Assembly: GCA_965222745.1 (NCBI GenBank)
Contig: CBDCUW010000004.1
Coordinates: 496,001-560,000, forward strand
DNA from: CBDCUW01 sp965222745
Lineage (GTDB): Bacteria > Planctomycetota > Planctomycetia > Pirellulales > Pirellulaceae
DNA length: 64,000 nt
Direction: 5' to 3'
Under the pieces are notes generated by a model. The model searched no databases. It was not told where the DNA came from and saw only the letters and a program-made list of their open reading frames with translations. This document shows positions 44,641-55,800 of the stretch, piece after piece. How positions within the stretch are numbered: the stretch's first letter is position 1; each line of letters opens with the position of its first letter. The position numbers were made by a program, and so were the translations under genes.

Positions 44641-46437
44641 TCACTCCTGCGGCGGAGTGGCCTGGCGAATCATTTCTTGGTAGCGACTCACAAGAGCCGT
44701 GTCGCCGCGCTGTTCAGCACGCTCCAGTCGAGCCTGGATCGTCGCAATGTGACGGAGCCGGCGTTGCTCCTCGAATTCCGCTTTCCGCTCCGCGATGTGC
44801 TGCTCCAACTCCGTTTCCAACTTGTCTGCGTTGGCCCGCCACTGAGCGATCGTTTCTTGCTGCTCCTGGCTAGTGAATTGATCATCCCATTGGTCCAGCA
44901 GTGCCCGCCCCTCGGCGAAACGGCCCAACGAAATCATGCGGGGCACAAGCTGGCCGATGACCTGAAATTTCATCTCGTTGCTCGTTGCCACCAACGACGC
45001 TTCCTGCAAGGGGGCAATTGCCAGTTGTGGACGCACCGGAATGCCGGCAAGAGCCTCTTCGACAAAGGCCAAACCAATCAACCAACTGGCTCGCGCGTCA
45101 CCGACCAAAGCATCATCAGCAAGACGGCCGCGAATCTGCTCGCCGAACCAGCCGCCCCGCTCCAGTACCGAAGCGTGCGCGGCGATCGCTGCCAGTTCAA
45201 CGCGACAATGCCCGTTGGGTTTGGACAAGTCGTTGGCGACCAAATCATCCAGGTCACTTGAGTAGGGACCGCGTAGCCAACGCCCGATCTGCCGGTGCCG
45301 TTTCACGTTGGCCAGTTTGTAGCCATCAGGATAGAAGGCAATGCTGCACGGAGGCACGGGGCGATCTTCGGACCATACCCGTAACAACTGGGTTCGTTTG
45401 TTTCCGGGGAGTACAGCGACCCGAATGAACAGATCGCCAAATGATTCCGTATCCGCAGCGGCCAACAGTTGCGGGCGCGCTAGAAGCCAATCTCGCAGCT
45501 CCACCCGCTGCTGGACACTGCCGTAGGCAACGAGCCGATGGATCGATGTTTGCCGCAGGAACTTTGCAGCGTTGGCTCCGGAATACTTGTTCAAAAACGC
45601 TGTATCATCCAGCAGGCTGCGGCAGTACTGACGCACCGTTTCACGATCGCCCAGATGATCGGTGCTGAAGTCGACGCGAGTCATCAGATCCATCGACGCG
45701 TCCCGACGTGTCAGCAGCGGCTGCCCAAAAGCGACATCCGAAAAATACTCGGCCTTGAGACCATCCGTCTCCGTCGATTCAAACCCGGTGGGCAGACTGT
45801 ACGCGCCGGCTGGAATCAATTGTTGAGGAAGCTGATCCGATTCCCACAGCAGAGCCGCAGTGGGCTGTGAAATGCCACGGTCGACATCCAGTTGCGGCGG
45901 CAACGTCTGCTGGCCGCGAACGAACTCCGCACGAAGCGCAACGGGTTGACCGCCGACCAGCGATATGGGGCCGCTTCGAGTCGGAACAGTCTGAGGACTT
46001 GAGTTTGCCGTTGAATCGAGGACCAGTTGTTCGTCTAGCCAAACGCGAAACACTCCGCCATGGGCGCGATAGCTGCGAAGCTGCTCGAAGTGGTAATCTC
46101 CGTCGGCAGGGGCGGTCAAAAAGCCAGTCCAGCGAACCGCAAACTCCTGGTCCGCCCCACCGCGGCGATCCAACCCACGCAACAATCCCACCTGCTTTCG
46201 AAACGGCAGCGACTGCCAATCATGTGACGTCATCCAATCAGCAAGAGCTTGCGCCCGCTGGGCAGGATCGTCCGCGTGTTGCTCCAACAGACTATCGAGC
46301 GACGCCTTTAATTCCGCTTGCTGTGACCAGCACAACCGAGGAATACCGACAAGTCCGATCAGGAGTGTAAGAAAAAGCACTCCTTTGCGTTGTAGCGAGA
46401 GACCTCTACAAACGCCGCACCCAGAAACGGATCGCAT
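44641..46437 (-). CDS. Secreted PA14-domain protein with C-terminal coiled coil (cassette 1)
   Basis: 598 residues from ATG 46437, since the paralogue in cassette 2 begins at the equivalent MRS. A signal peptide (GVLFLTLLIGLVGIPRLCWS) precedes a PA14-like domain: FAVRWTGFLTAPADGDYHFE, LWLDEQLVLD-like strands, then TAALLWESD. A second half follows with HRQIGRWLRGPYSSDLDDLV and NGHCRVELAAIAAH. The last 70 residues are a long coiled coil (TIAQWRANADKLETELEQHI). It probably binds a polysaccharide or protein ligand outside the cell. It is transcribed just before RHS-1, with a 136-bp gap, so the two likely form one unit. Confidence 0.8.
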   Translation of the reverse strand: MRSVSGCGVCRGLSLQRKGVLFLTLLIGLVGIPRLCWSQQAELKASLDSLLEQHADDPAQRAQALADWMTSHDWQSLPFRKQVGLLRGLDRRGGADQEFAVRWTGFLTAPADGDYHFEQLRSYRAHGGVFRVWLDEQLVLDSTANSSPQTVPTRSGPISLVGGQPVALRAEFVRGQQTLPPQLDVDRGISQPTAALLWESDQLPQQLIPAGAYSLPTGFESTETDGLKAEYFSDVAFGQPLLTRRDASMDLMTRVDFSTDHLGDRETVRQYCRSLLDDTAFLNKYSGANAAKFLRQTSIHRLVAYGSVQQRVELRDWLLARPQLLAAADTESFGDLFIRVAVLPGNKRTQLLRVWSEDRPVPPCSIAFYPDGYKLANVKRHRQIGRWLRGPYSSDLDDLVANDLSKPNGHCRVELAAIAAHASVLERGGWFGEQIRGRLADDALVGDARASWLIGLAFVEEALAGIPVRPQLAIAPLQEASLVATSNEMKFQVIGQLVPRMISLGRFAEGRALLDQWDDQFTSQEQQETIAQWRANADKLETELEQHIAERKAEFEEQRRLRHIATIQARLERAEQRGDTALVSRYQEMIRQATPPQE

Positions 46438-46880
46438 TGCACCCACCTCTACGATCAAGAGAAGAAACTTCAACCGCTCTCCTGTCAAAGACAAGAGAGA
46501 GAAAAGAGTTCAACGTGTGCCTGAGAGGGGGCGTGATTGCCCCGTCAACCACAACGTCGAATTCTATCGCACCCACGAGAGCCTGCAAACTAATTTTGAA
46601 TTCCTTTTCGAACTTCTTTTTGTCTAGACATCAAGAATCACGGTCTCAGAATATTTCTCGCTGCATCAACAAGACACTTGGTACGCATTCAACGTGTGCG
46701 TCTTCGCACAGTCGTGCACCACGGTTGTGAAGCGAAGCGTTGTCGGATGATCTCAATGATTTGCGGTGTGTTAATTGATCGCACAGAATGAAGATTCGTG
46801 ATTGGGAATGCTGTTGCTAGAACCCGAAACGCTCAAGCTGTCACACAGCCGGAACTTCATTGGAACCAGGAAAAGCGGTC
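46438..46880. promoter_or_regulatory. Divergent intergenic region between the PA14-1 gene and gspE
   Basis: 443 bp without a gene. It must hold promoters for both strands. The 12-mer TTCAACGTGTGC occurs twice (46509-46520 and 46688-46699). The second copy overlaps a hairpin, TGTGCG-TCTT-CGCACA (46695-46710). A further stem, GGGGC-GTGATT-GCCCC, lies near 46525. These could be operators. No consensus promoter is clear. Confidence 0.35.
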
Positions 46881-48482
46881 ATGTCGGTTGCCGATCGAAA
46901 GGTGGATTCATCGACAGCGACATCGTTGCAGCCACCCACACTGGCCGAGATGGCGAAACAATTCGGTCGCCAGATCGTTGACTCTCTTCCCGAAACAGCG
47001 TGGCGAGATTACGTCAGTGAGTTTCCCATCGCTTTTTCTCGCAAACACTGTGCCTTGGCATTTGAACCGGATGAATCAGGGAAGGTTCAGGTTGCAATCG
47101 GCGATCCGCGAGGATTGCGAACACTTGATTTGATCCGTCGCCTCTTTCGGTGCCAGGTCGAACCCATCTTTGCTGAAAAAGACTGTGTTTTACGAGCAAT
47201 CAATGCTGCCTATGAGCAACATGGGGGTACGGCTCGCGAGGTCCTCGACACGTTGGATGTCTCATCGGAGTTGGAAATCTCCAACGAAGAGCAAGACCTG
47301 CTCGATTCGTCCGGCCGAGCCCCGGTGATTCGATTGGTCAACCAGATTCTCTTTGAAGCGATCAAGGCACGCGCCTCGGACATTCACATCCAACCTTCCG
47401 ACAGCGACGTGGTGGCCCGATTTCGGATCGACGGTGTGCTGTTCAACTCCGTCGAAATTCCCAAGAGTCTGCAAGACGAAGTGGTCAGCCGTATCAAGGT
47501 TCTGGGAAACATGAACGTCGCCGAAAAACGTCTGCCGCAGGACGGGCGAGCAACGGTACGCATTGCCGAACGAGTGATTGATTTGCGAATCGCCTCGCTT
47601 CCTACCAGCCACAGCGAACGAGTGGTCATTCGTTTGCTGGATAAGTCGGCACGACTCTACACGTTGACCGATCTTGGCATGCCCGATGAAACCCTTGCCC
47701 GGTTCAAACGGCTTATCTCTTTGGAACACGGTTTGCTATTGGTCACTGGCCCGACCGGAAGTGGCAAAAGCACGACCCTCTACGCGGCACTTCAGCAAAT
47801 CAGCACCACCGAGCGAAATGTTCTCACCCTGGAAGACCCAATCGAATACGAGCTGGACGGGGTAAGTCAGACCCAGATCAACGAAAAAAAAGGGCTGACG
47901 TTTGCTCGCGGACTGCGGAATGTGCTTCGCCAGGATCCCGACATCATCATGGTGGGAGAAATCCGCGACCGGGACACGGCCGTGATGGCAATTCAATCTT
48001 CCTTGACCGGCCATCTTGTCTTTTCGACCCTGCACACGAATGATTCGGCAAGTGCTGTCACACGGATGCTCGACCTGGGGATCGAGCCATACCTGGTTTC
48101 GAGTTCGTTGTTGGCCGTTTTGGCTCAGCGCCTGGTGCGAAGAATCTGCCACCGATGCAAAACGGAGACTGAGCCGGAAGCATCGCTGCGAGTTTGGTTG
48201 GACGCCCAGCAGGGATTTGTCCCGCGCAGACTCTTTGAAGGAAAGGGCTGTGAGACCTGCCGAGGAACAGGTTTTCGGGGGAGAGTGGGAATTTTCGAGT
48301 TGTTGATCGTCGACGAGAAGTGTCGCGAACTGATTCAAAATCGAGCAAACGCTTCCCAAATTCGCACCGCCGCACTCGAGGGAGGAATGACCCTGTTGGC
48401 CCAGGATGGACTCCGTAAAGTCGAATCAGGCCAGACGACACTGTCCGAAGTGGTTCGTGTCGCCCAGCGGTCAAGTGACTGA
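46881..48482 (+). CDS. gspE: Type II secretion ATPase GspE
   Basis: 533 residues from ATG 46881 (AGGAAAAGCGGTC gives a ribosome binding site); TTG 46860 is less likely. Domains: an N1E-like region (AEMAKQFGRQIVDSLPETAW, then IGDPRGLRTLDLIRRLF); an N2E region with RASDIHIQPSDSDVVARFRI; Walker A GPTGSGKST at about 290-298; the Asp box EDPIEYELDGVSQTQIN; Walker B DPDIIMVGEIRDRDTA; and the His box LVFSTLHTND. A tetracysteine zinc site, CHRC ... CETC, is present. It powers pseudopilus assembly at the inner membrane. Its partners gspD and gspF lie on either side beyond inserted cassettes. Confidence 0.97.
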   Translation: MSVADRKVDSSTATSLQPPTLAEMAKQFGRQIVDSLPETAWRDYVSEFPIAFSRKHCALAFEPDESGKVQVAIGDPRGLRTLDLIRRLFRCQVEPIFAEKDCVLRAINAAYEQHGGTAREVLDTLDVSSELEISNEEQDLLDSSGRAPVIRLVNQILFEAIKARASDIHIQPSDSDVVARFRIDGVLFNSVEIPKSLQDEVVSRIKVLGNMNVAEKRLPQDGRATVRIAERVIDLRIASLPTSHSERVVIRLLDKSARLYTLTDLGMPDETLARFKRLISLEHGLLLVTGPTGSGKSTTLYAALQQISTTERNVLTLEDPIEYELDGVSQTQINEKKGLTFARGLRNVLRQDPDIIMVGEIRDRDTAVMAIQSSLTGHLVFSTLHTNDSASAVTRMLDLGIEPYLVSSSLLAVLAQRLVRRICHRCKTETEPEASLRVWLDAQQGFVPRRLFEGKGCETCRGTGFRGRVGIFELLIVDEKCRELIQNRANASQIRTAALEGGMTLLAQDGLRKVESGQTTLSEVVRVAQRSSD

Positions 48483-48589
48483 CAACACTACGATCAATCT
48501 CAACGTCAAATGACTCGTTCGACGATCTCGCAGACGCACCACAGAGTGGGAAAGAGAAAAACAAGCAGTTCCTTGCAAGCACCTTGTTT

Positions 48590-49750
48590 TCACTTGTCTT
48601 CCGAAAACAAAATGCTTTCTAACTCGGCTTGCGATTGTTCTGACGATACCTCTGTTTCGATGTCGTTAAGTGAATATCGATCGCCGGCAACCTCTATTCG
48701 CACTCCGCGACCACCTCCCCAATCACGATGTTGGATTTCGACTGTTCCTCCGCCTTTCATTGAAAGAAGGAGAATCGCAAGGTCGACAACGGCATTATCC
48801 CCAGCCAATGGCATTGCATTCAAGCAGGCTCGGATTGCCATATCGCGTTGCCGCGGGCGCCAAGCATCGAGGCGAGATTCTCGGTCAAGCAGGAGATGCT
48901 CCAGATGCTCGTACATCACCAACGTAGGGTCGTTCAAACGTTGGACGATTTGTCGAAACAAATTCGGATTGGGATTGCGACGAATTTCATTCAGCTGACG
49001 GTAGTAGAGTTTCCTGTCAGGATCATCAGATTGCCGGGCCGCTGTCACTAGCTCCTTGAGTGGAGAGGGGTATGGCTTTGGCTTCTCTATGGAGTTCAGT
49101 TGCTCCTCGCGAAGCATTGCCTCGCTGGTTGGGTACTCCTCTCTTTCCTGCTCGGAATCCATGTCTGCGGGGCGTAGCACTCCGTACCAGACGATCATCC
49201 CATCAATGTCAGCGTCGCTTTGCTGAGCAAGGTCCAGAGCTCCCGATACCCGTGCGAATAGGTGCATGTATCGGAGACGGTTGCCCGCTTCACGTGTGAA
49301 AGACGTCCAGCCAACCGTCCAATGAAGGCGCCCTGATGAGCTCCAAGAAGTGGTGAAGGCATCGGATCCGCCAAATGCTGACGTCAAATTGCCTAACTTC
49401 GTGTATCGCAAGATCTCGTCGACATCAGGTAGGCGTTCAACATAGACTGGTGCTTCTGATGGCCGGTACGAATCGTGAGCTGGTCGATAGAGCCGAATTT
49501 CCCCGTGTCTGATAACACCTCTTTCCAGCCGTAGTTTGATCTCTCGACTACCAAGCTGCTCGACATCCCCCACGCGTCGTGTAGTTACATCGCCAATCCA
49601 GTCATTTTTTAGCACTCTTGACGCCATGTTTACATGTTCATGAGCGTCGCGAATTGCAATCATATCCGAAAGAGTAGTGGTTTCTTCGCACTCGCCGATA
49701 CCCACACTCAATAGAGTTGTGAGAATTCCTAAAAAGCACCGAAACAGCAT
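48590..49750 (-). CDS. Secreted hypothetical protein downstream of RHS-2
   Basis: 386 residues from ATG 49750 (MLFRCFLGILTTLLSVGIGE, a signal peptide). The mature part has strand-rich segments (RGVIRHGEIRLYRPAHDSYR, LHWTVGWTSFTREAGNRLRY) and a helical second half (RKLYYRQLNEIRRNPNPNLF, LEHLLLDRESRLDAWRPRQR). No family recognised. It begins 63 bp after the stop of RHS-2 on the same strand. By position it could be an immunity or accessory protein acting in the periplasm; this is not supported by homology. It converges on gspE. Confidence 0.6.
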   Translation of the reverse strand: MLFRCFLGILTTLLSVGIGECEETTTLSDMIAIRDAHEHVNMASRVLKNDWIGDVTTRRVGDVEQLGSREIKLRLERGVIRHGEIRLYRPAHDSYRPSEAPVYVERLPDVDEILRYTKLGNLTSAFGGSDAFTTSWSSSGRLHWTVGWTSFTREAGNRLRYMHLFARVSGALDLAQQSDADIDGMIVWYGVLRPADMDSEQEREEYPTSEAMLREEQLNSIEKPKPYPSPLKELVTAARQSDDPDRKLYYRQLNEIRRNPNPNLFRQIVQRLNDPTLVMYEHLEHLLLDRESRLDAWRPRQRDMAIRACLNAMPLAGDNAVVDLAILLLSMKGGGTVEIQHRDWGGGRGVRIEVAGDRYSLNDIETEVSSEQSQAELESILFSEDK

Positions 49751-49813
49751 TGCATTTCCACCCAAACAGTATTTTGAAGGGGTCCGCTCAACAAATGAGC
49801 AACAACCGTGGAA

Positions 49814-52800
49814 TTAGCACGAACTTTCCGGGCACAATGGGACCTTGAGTGGCTCAGGGTCTCGAACCCTGTGCTTGATTTTAATGCCGTCCATAAGTCC
49901 CTCAGGCGTGTAGCGAATATTACCCGGAGTTAGATATTCATTGTCAATTGCCGCATTTTCTTTGTCGGAGTATCGTATGTACTGGCTCAAGGCAATCTGA
50001 GTGAGTTGGTTGATCCAGTTTTCAAGCGCGGACTTTGCCTCACCTTTTTCCATGCGGCAAACAGGATTACACGAACTTAATTCCCTAATCGCTCCTTCCA
50101 GGTAGGTATAGTAACCAATGCGTCCTACCCTCACTCGCCTCATTTCATGATCAAACGTATCCTGCCACCCACGATCGGTCATCAATAGTTCCGTACCTGT
50201 TCGCCAGCTAGGTGGCGGAAGAATCCTTGTTTTGAGGAAAAGGTGGGCTTCCAGCTGATGGCTATCGGCTACAAAGGCGCAATAGCACTCACTGCAACTA
50301 TTGTCCTTCTCCTCTACTACGTCAACGGCGCCTTCAAATCCGAGTCTTACTTCTTGCGTAAAAGCCCTAGCTCTGATTTGTCTCCCTTCTCGCATTATAT
50401 CTCCGAGAGGGACAATTTTGAGATCTAGGTCGAATCGCAAACCAAGCGGATCAACGCTTCCATTTGCGAATTGATTTGCCGCGTATAGGTTCGTTCCGCC
50501 TTTATACCCAATGGGGTCCCTGGAGCAAAACCGACCGAGGGCTGGATGATAAAAGCGCGCACGGTAGTAATGAAGATTTGACTCCATATCGAATTCACGT
50601 GACGTGAATCGAGTCGCCCAAGCATGATCGGAGACGCCATCACTATCTAGCGTAAAGTCAGCATCAACGACAGTTGGTACCCCAAAGGGGTCGTAATGGA
50701 ATCGTTCGACAATGCTTCCGGCTTCTGACGCTAGTGCTAACACGCTCCAGTTTACGTCGTGTAACGAATAGAGTGTTTCGTCGAGCGTCCCGTTACCGGT
50801 TGTGTCACATTGACGCTGAACGAGTTCGTCAACGTAACGAACTCCCCATGTAAACTGTTTGTATGGGGTGGTGTTCGAATCGAGTCGTACTTCTAAGACC
50901 TGATCTTGTCCAGACAGATAGCGGTGTTGAGTTTCGTCTAGCGTGCCTCCGTCGTAGACCTGCTTGACGATGCGGCGGTTCTTTCCGTCATATTCGTACT
51001 CTGCGATGGTGGTTGCACCATCAGCGACTTTTACAAGCCGGTTCCAAGCGTCCCACGCTAAAGTGTAACTGGTTGACCATGAACCGGGCTGCGGAATAGT
51101 GATCATGTTGCCGGTTGCGTCGTGGCCGACGTGGGTTGAGGAGGAATCGATGTCGGTGATTTCGTTGGCATCGTTGTGAGACCGGTCTTGGTCGAGATCG
51201 TCGGTGCCGTTTCCATCACTGTCCTCGGTGAAGTTGGACCAATTGCCGAGTTGCCCCAAAGTCCAAGTTTGACCAAAGGAGTCGGAAGTGATTGTGGTGT
51301 ACGTGCTGTTAATCTCACCTCGCTCGATGCTGGTCAAACGTTCGAGTGCATCGTAGATGTAGAGTTCGTCGTAGTTTTGAGAGTTGTTTTCGGCTATCAC
51401 ATCTTCTCGCCAGGTACGGTTTCCCGCATAGTCGTGACCGTATTTGATTTGCACTGCATCGGAGGTGGAGTTGTAGCCGTCCCAAAAGTGATCAATGGTG
51501 CGGCCAAAACGGTCCAAGCCGGTGTACGTACCGGAAGTACCACCGTACAGATTCAACTTCAGATCGGGTTGCTGGTAGTCGGTAATGACCATCCGTCCAC
51601 CGCTAGTGGAGGAGTATTCAACCAGAATTGTTCCCGTGTCGTTTGTTTCGCGGAGCCGATAGGTTCGAAAAAGCAGGTCGTCAACTCCACCACTTGTACC
51701 GTAGTCGTAGAAAAGGGCTCGACCGTCAGGGTAAGTGATTTTCTCGAGTCGAGCACCATCATCGAACAGGCCACTGGCGGCCGACGTGTCGTAGCTGTAC
51801 TGGACGCTTGGCGTGCTGCCACCGACGACTCCAGAGTGAGACTGTTCACTCTTGGTGACCCGGCCAAGATCATCGCGGGTGAAGACGATTTGGTTTTTGA
51901 CATCGGACGTGTTGTCGGGATCGTCGGTTTGGTTGCCGTGAGAGGTGATTTTGGAAACCCGGCCGAGCGAATCGTAACCACGAGTGATGGAACGGACTGC
52001 TCCGTCGGTACTGCCGCCCAGTGTGGTCACCTTCTGCGATTGCCTTCGCCGCAGGTCGTCGTAACTGTGTGTAATCACCGTTCCACGCTGGTCAGTGCGT
52101 GTGTCACGCAAGCCATCGGCATGATAGGCGAGTTTCACCTGGTTGGTTCCACTGGAGGTGGTGTCGGAAGAGTCAGGGTAGATTGCATTGGTCAGTAGGC
52201 TGGCATCGATACTGTCTTCGTAGAGGTAAACCGTCTCCTGTTTGTCAGCGTTCGAACCGTTGTAGCAGGTCAGCTTTGTGATTTTCCCAAGTCCATTGTA
52301 TTCATTTTTCGTCACGCGATCTTTGGAAGTGTCGGTGGCATCACCAATTGTCGAAAGGTTTGTCTGCAGGAAGTTGTCGTAGTTTTCTGCGACCCAAGTC
52401 GTGCGGCCGAGGTCATCAAAGAAAGTTTTTGTGCTAGTTCCCGCTGGATCGGTGACCTTGTTCCGCCGCCCAGTTTCTTCATCATAGAAAAAGAGGCTGA
52501 CCAGCACTGTGTCGCTACTTGTTGTGGGTGCTGATGCTGGTCGTGTTGGAACAGTGGTATATTTCCATTGGCCAGCACCGGAAGCAGTGTCGCCAGAACC
52601 GTAGTTGCCAGTAGCCTTCAGTCGGTCAGCTTCGTCGTACCAGTGGTAGACGGTGCCTCGAATGTAGTCGTCGTTGGCCGTCAGATCGATTCCATCGGTA
52701 TCGTCATGCAGCGACTCGAAGCTGTGTTGCTCGGTGGTGCTACCGGCGCTGTCGAAGACGTAGTGCGACAGAGCCAAGACTTTGTCGTCACCATCGGTCA

Positions 52801-55800
52801 TCGAAGAGCGGGTTGGATGGGGTGTTGGCGATCGGTAAGCGAAGGCGCCCGAAGAGTACTTGGTGGCTTCCAGTTCAAGGACAGTGCGACGTTGATACGC
52901 TCGGCCCACACCGTCATAGGCAGTCTCACTGGCCGCGGCACCAGAGGGTGCACTGGCTACCTGCCTGCCTTTGCGGTCGTAGTACATGTCAGTTTGTAGT
53001 GCATCGCCCGCCGTACCGCCTGAACTGACGGCATAGGTCTTTGTGCGGTAGACTCGGCTGAGATCGTCGTAGTTGGTTTCGACAAGCGAGCGTCGACCGG
53101 TTGTTGTTGACGTGTAGTCCGAATAGCCATCGCCAGTCAGCACGGTGCTCCAGGTGGGATTGGAGGTGTACTTGGCCGAGGCGACTACTTTCCCCATCCA
53201 GTCAACGTCTCGTATTGAGAAGGGGCCAGTAGCGGTCTCGCCGGAGCCGTTGTGATAAAACGGCTCGGTGCCGCGCAAGTGGCCGCGGTAGGTCAGATGA
53301 CGATTGACGCCGGTGTAGTCGTTTGCACCACTTCCATGAAACGTTTGCGTTTGTGTGACCAGACTGTCACCGACACTATCGTCGTCATAGACCGTTTTGC
53401 TGCGAGTGGTGAGCGTTGGATAGGTGTCGTAGTCAGACGTCATGTCGTGACCGGTGCTGGACACGCCCGTTTGGATCTCGGTGGCGCGGTTCATGACGTC
53501 GTAGAGGAGACGATTGACCTGTTCGGTAGCACTACTGGAACTCGTGCCCGAAACGACTTGAACGGTATATTCCTGCCTGCCTTCATCGTCGTAGCGGTAA
53601 AGGGTTCGGTAGAAGTTGGTCGACAGCGTTCCGGCTCCGGAAGCGGGGATGTCGTGATAGCGATCGACGTAGTCAAGTTGACCGATGAGGTTGGTGTAGG
53701 TGCGTTTGGTCCAGGCGGTATAATCACTTTGCGAGGGTTCAGTCGAAAAGCCATTGGGGACACCATTGGCAGACGAAATGCCGCTGAAGTCGCCTGCCAC
53801 ATCAAAGGTCTCGGTTTCCTGGCCCGCGTCGTTGTATACGGTGACTTGGACTGAACTCCCACATTCATCGCCAGACAGGTCCCAATAGGGAAAAATGATC
53901 GTGCGATCCGTTTCGTAGACGGTGTGGTGCTCGGCGCCGCTTGCCTCGGTGTGTTTGACGATTCTGCCTTGATCATCGAACTCTCTCGTATCAACCAAAG
54001 CAAGAGCTGTTGGTAGGCCACTGCCACGAGATGGCTTGGCAGAGCTGTCGTAAGTGCTGTTAGTATCGCCATCATCGTTGGCCGAGACCCACTTGGTATC
54101 GTTGCCGGTGGCGGACGAGGGGAGAGAACTGGGATCCACATCGCGTGCAGTGTAGGCTCGCCCGCCTGTATCGGGGTGGTAGCTGTAGTAGTTGACGTAG
54201 CCTTCACCATCTTTGGCCCATCGCAGTCGGCCCAAACGATCGAAATACTGCTCGGTGGCGGTCGCCGTACCAGAGCCATTTTGACCTGTCGAAATCACTG
54301 GCAAGGTGGTTGTTTGTTTCTTGACTTGTGTCTTTCCTGCATCCCAGAAGGTGTAGGCGATTGTCGTTTTCTTGCCGGCCGATCGTGTGGCCGTTTTGTC
54401 GGGAAAGGCGTAGGTGGCGGTGCGAAGATATTTCGGTGCATCGGTACCGTTGCCGTAGTCGGTAGCCGAGATGTAGTAAGCAGTGCCATTTTCTCCCTTC
54501 TTAACCTTCATTCCACTGGGGCGTTTGTCACTATCAAACTCGTAGAGCGTGACCAGTCCGTCGCTGTCGTTGAGCGTTGTCGAATCATTGGTTCCCGTGG
54601 TGGGATCAAGAAAGTTCTTCAACTCACTATCAGAGTCGACCAGCGTGTGAGCTGAAGGGTTTCGTCGCTCGGTCACGCGTAGATCGCTGCTGACGATGAT
54701 CGACTTGCACCAAACGGTGATCGTTCCGGCAGTCGGATCTTCGATTGTTGCTTCCCGCAAAGCCGTTCCATTGTCGCTGAGTCCCAGGACCTTGCGCGAG
54801 ACATCCGCACCCTGACTATCGGTGGTGTCTTCAACCACCATCCGAACCACTTCGCTGGGATCGGTGCTGCTGCCGCCATTAAGATCCATGTAGTAGTAGG
54901 TCTTTTTGATGCCGCCGCCAGCACTACCTCCACCGCCGCAACTGGCACAGCTACCGTTGACGGTCTCGCTTTTGACGCGTCCGTAAGCATGGCTATCGTA
55001 CTCGTTTAAATTGTCACCGCCGTACTTCGTTTTCAGGTTCTCACTGCCCCAGTCAGTGGTAATCGCGCTGTCCGTATCGAGGTCGCTGGTGTAGTAAGTG
55101 AAGCTGCGACTGGAGTAGTCCTTGATCTCGCTACTGCCGGTGACGGTGTAGGTGTCACCTTGGGTAAGAATTTCATCGGCGGTATCGACCGCTGTGTTAC
55201 CCGCCGAGGTGATGCGCAGAACTGCGTCTGGTTCCAATACCGCTTTGAGCTGATGCGGTTTGCCGTCGATAGAACTGGAGTTGTAGTAACGGTACTGCAT
55301 CGTGCGAACGATCCAGCCGGTACTCGCTGAGTCACGGCGTGAAACCTTGACTTGCACCAAATCACCGTCGGAACCAAGGTCAGTCGACGGGTTGGTGACA
55401 TTGCCATAGTAGGTGTATTCCACCTTGGCGATCACCGTGCTGGAAGCGTTCTTGATCTCGATCTTTTCTAGCCTGTCGGCTTCCGTACCAGTTGTGTAGT
55501 AACTGTAGTCGATGGTCCAAGATTGTGGTTCGGCCGTCGTCACTTCATCAACAAAGCCGTTGGTGGTGTAGGTGTACTCGATGCCGCTGAGTCCTTGGGC
55601 ATCGTACTGGCGAGTTGTACGTTCCTTCAGCTTCCCACGGTTTTCCGCAACGATTGCTGGGTCGTGGGTGTAGAAGATGAAAATTCTACCTGTGTCGATT
55701 TCAGTCAGCGTAAAAATCTCAGTCGCCCCGCTGCCGCTTTTGACGAGAGTGGCGGAATAGTCCTTGGGAGCAACGTAATCACTGCCGCTAATTGAGAAGA

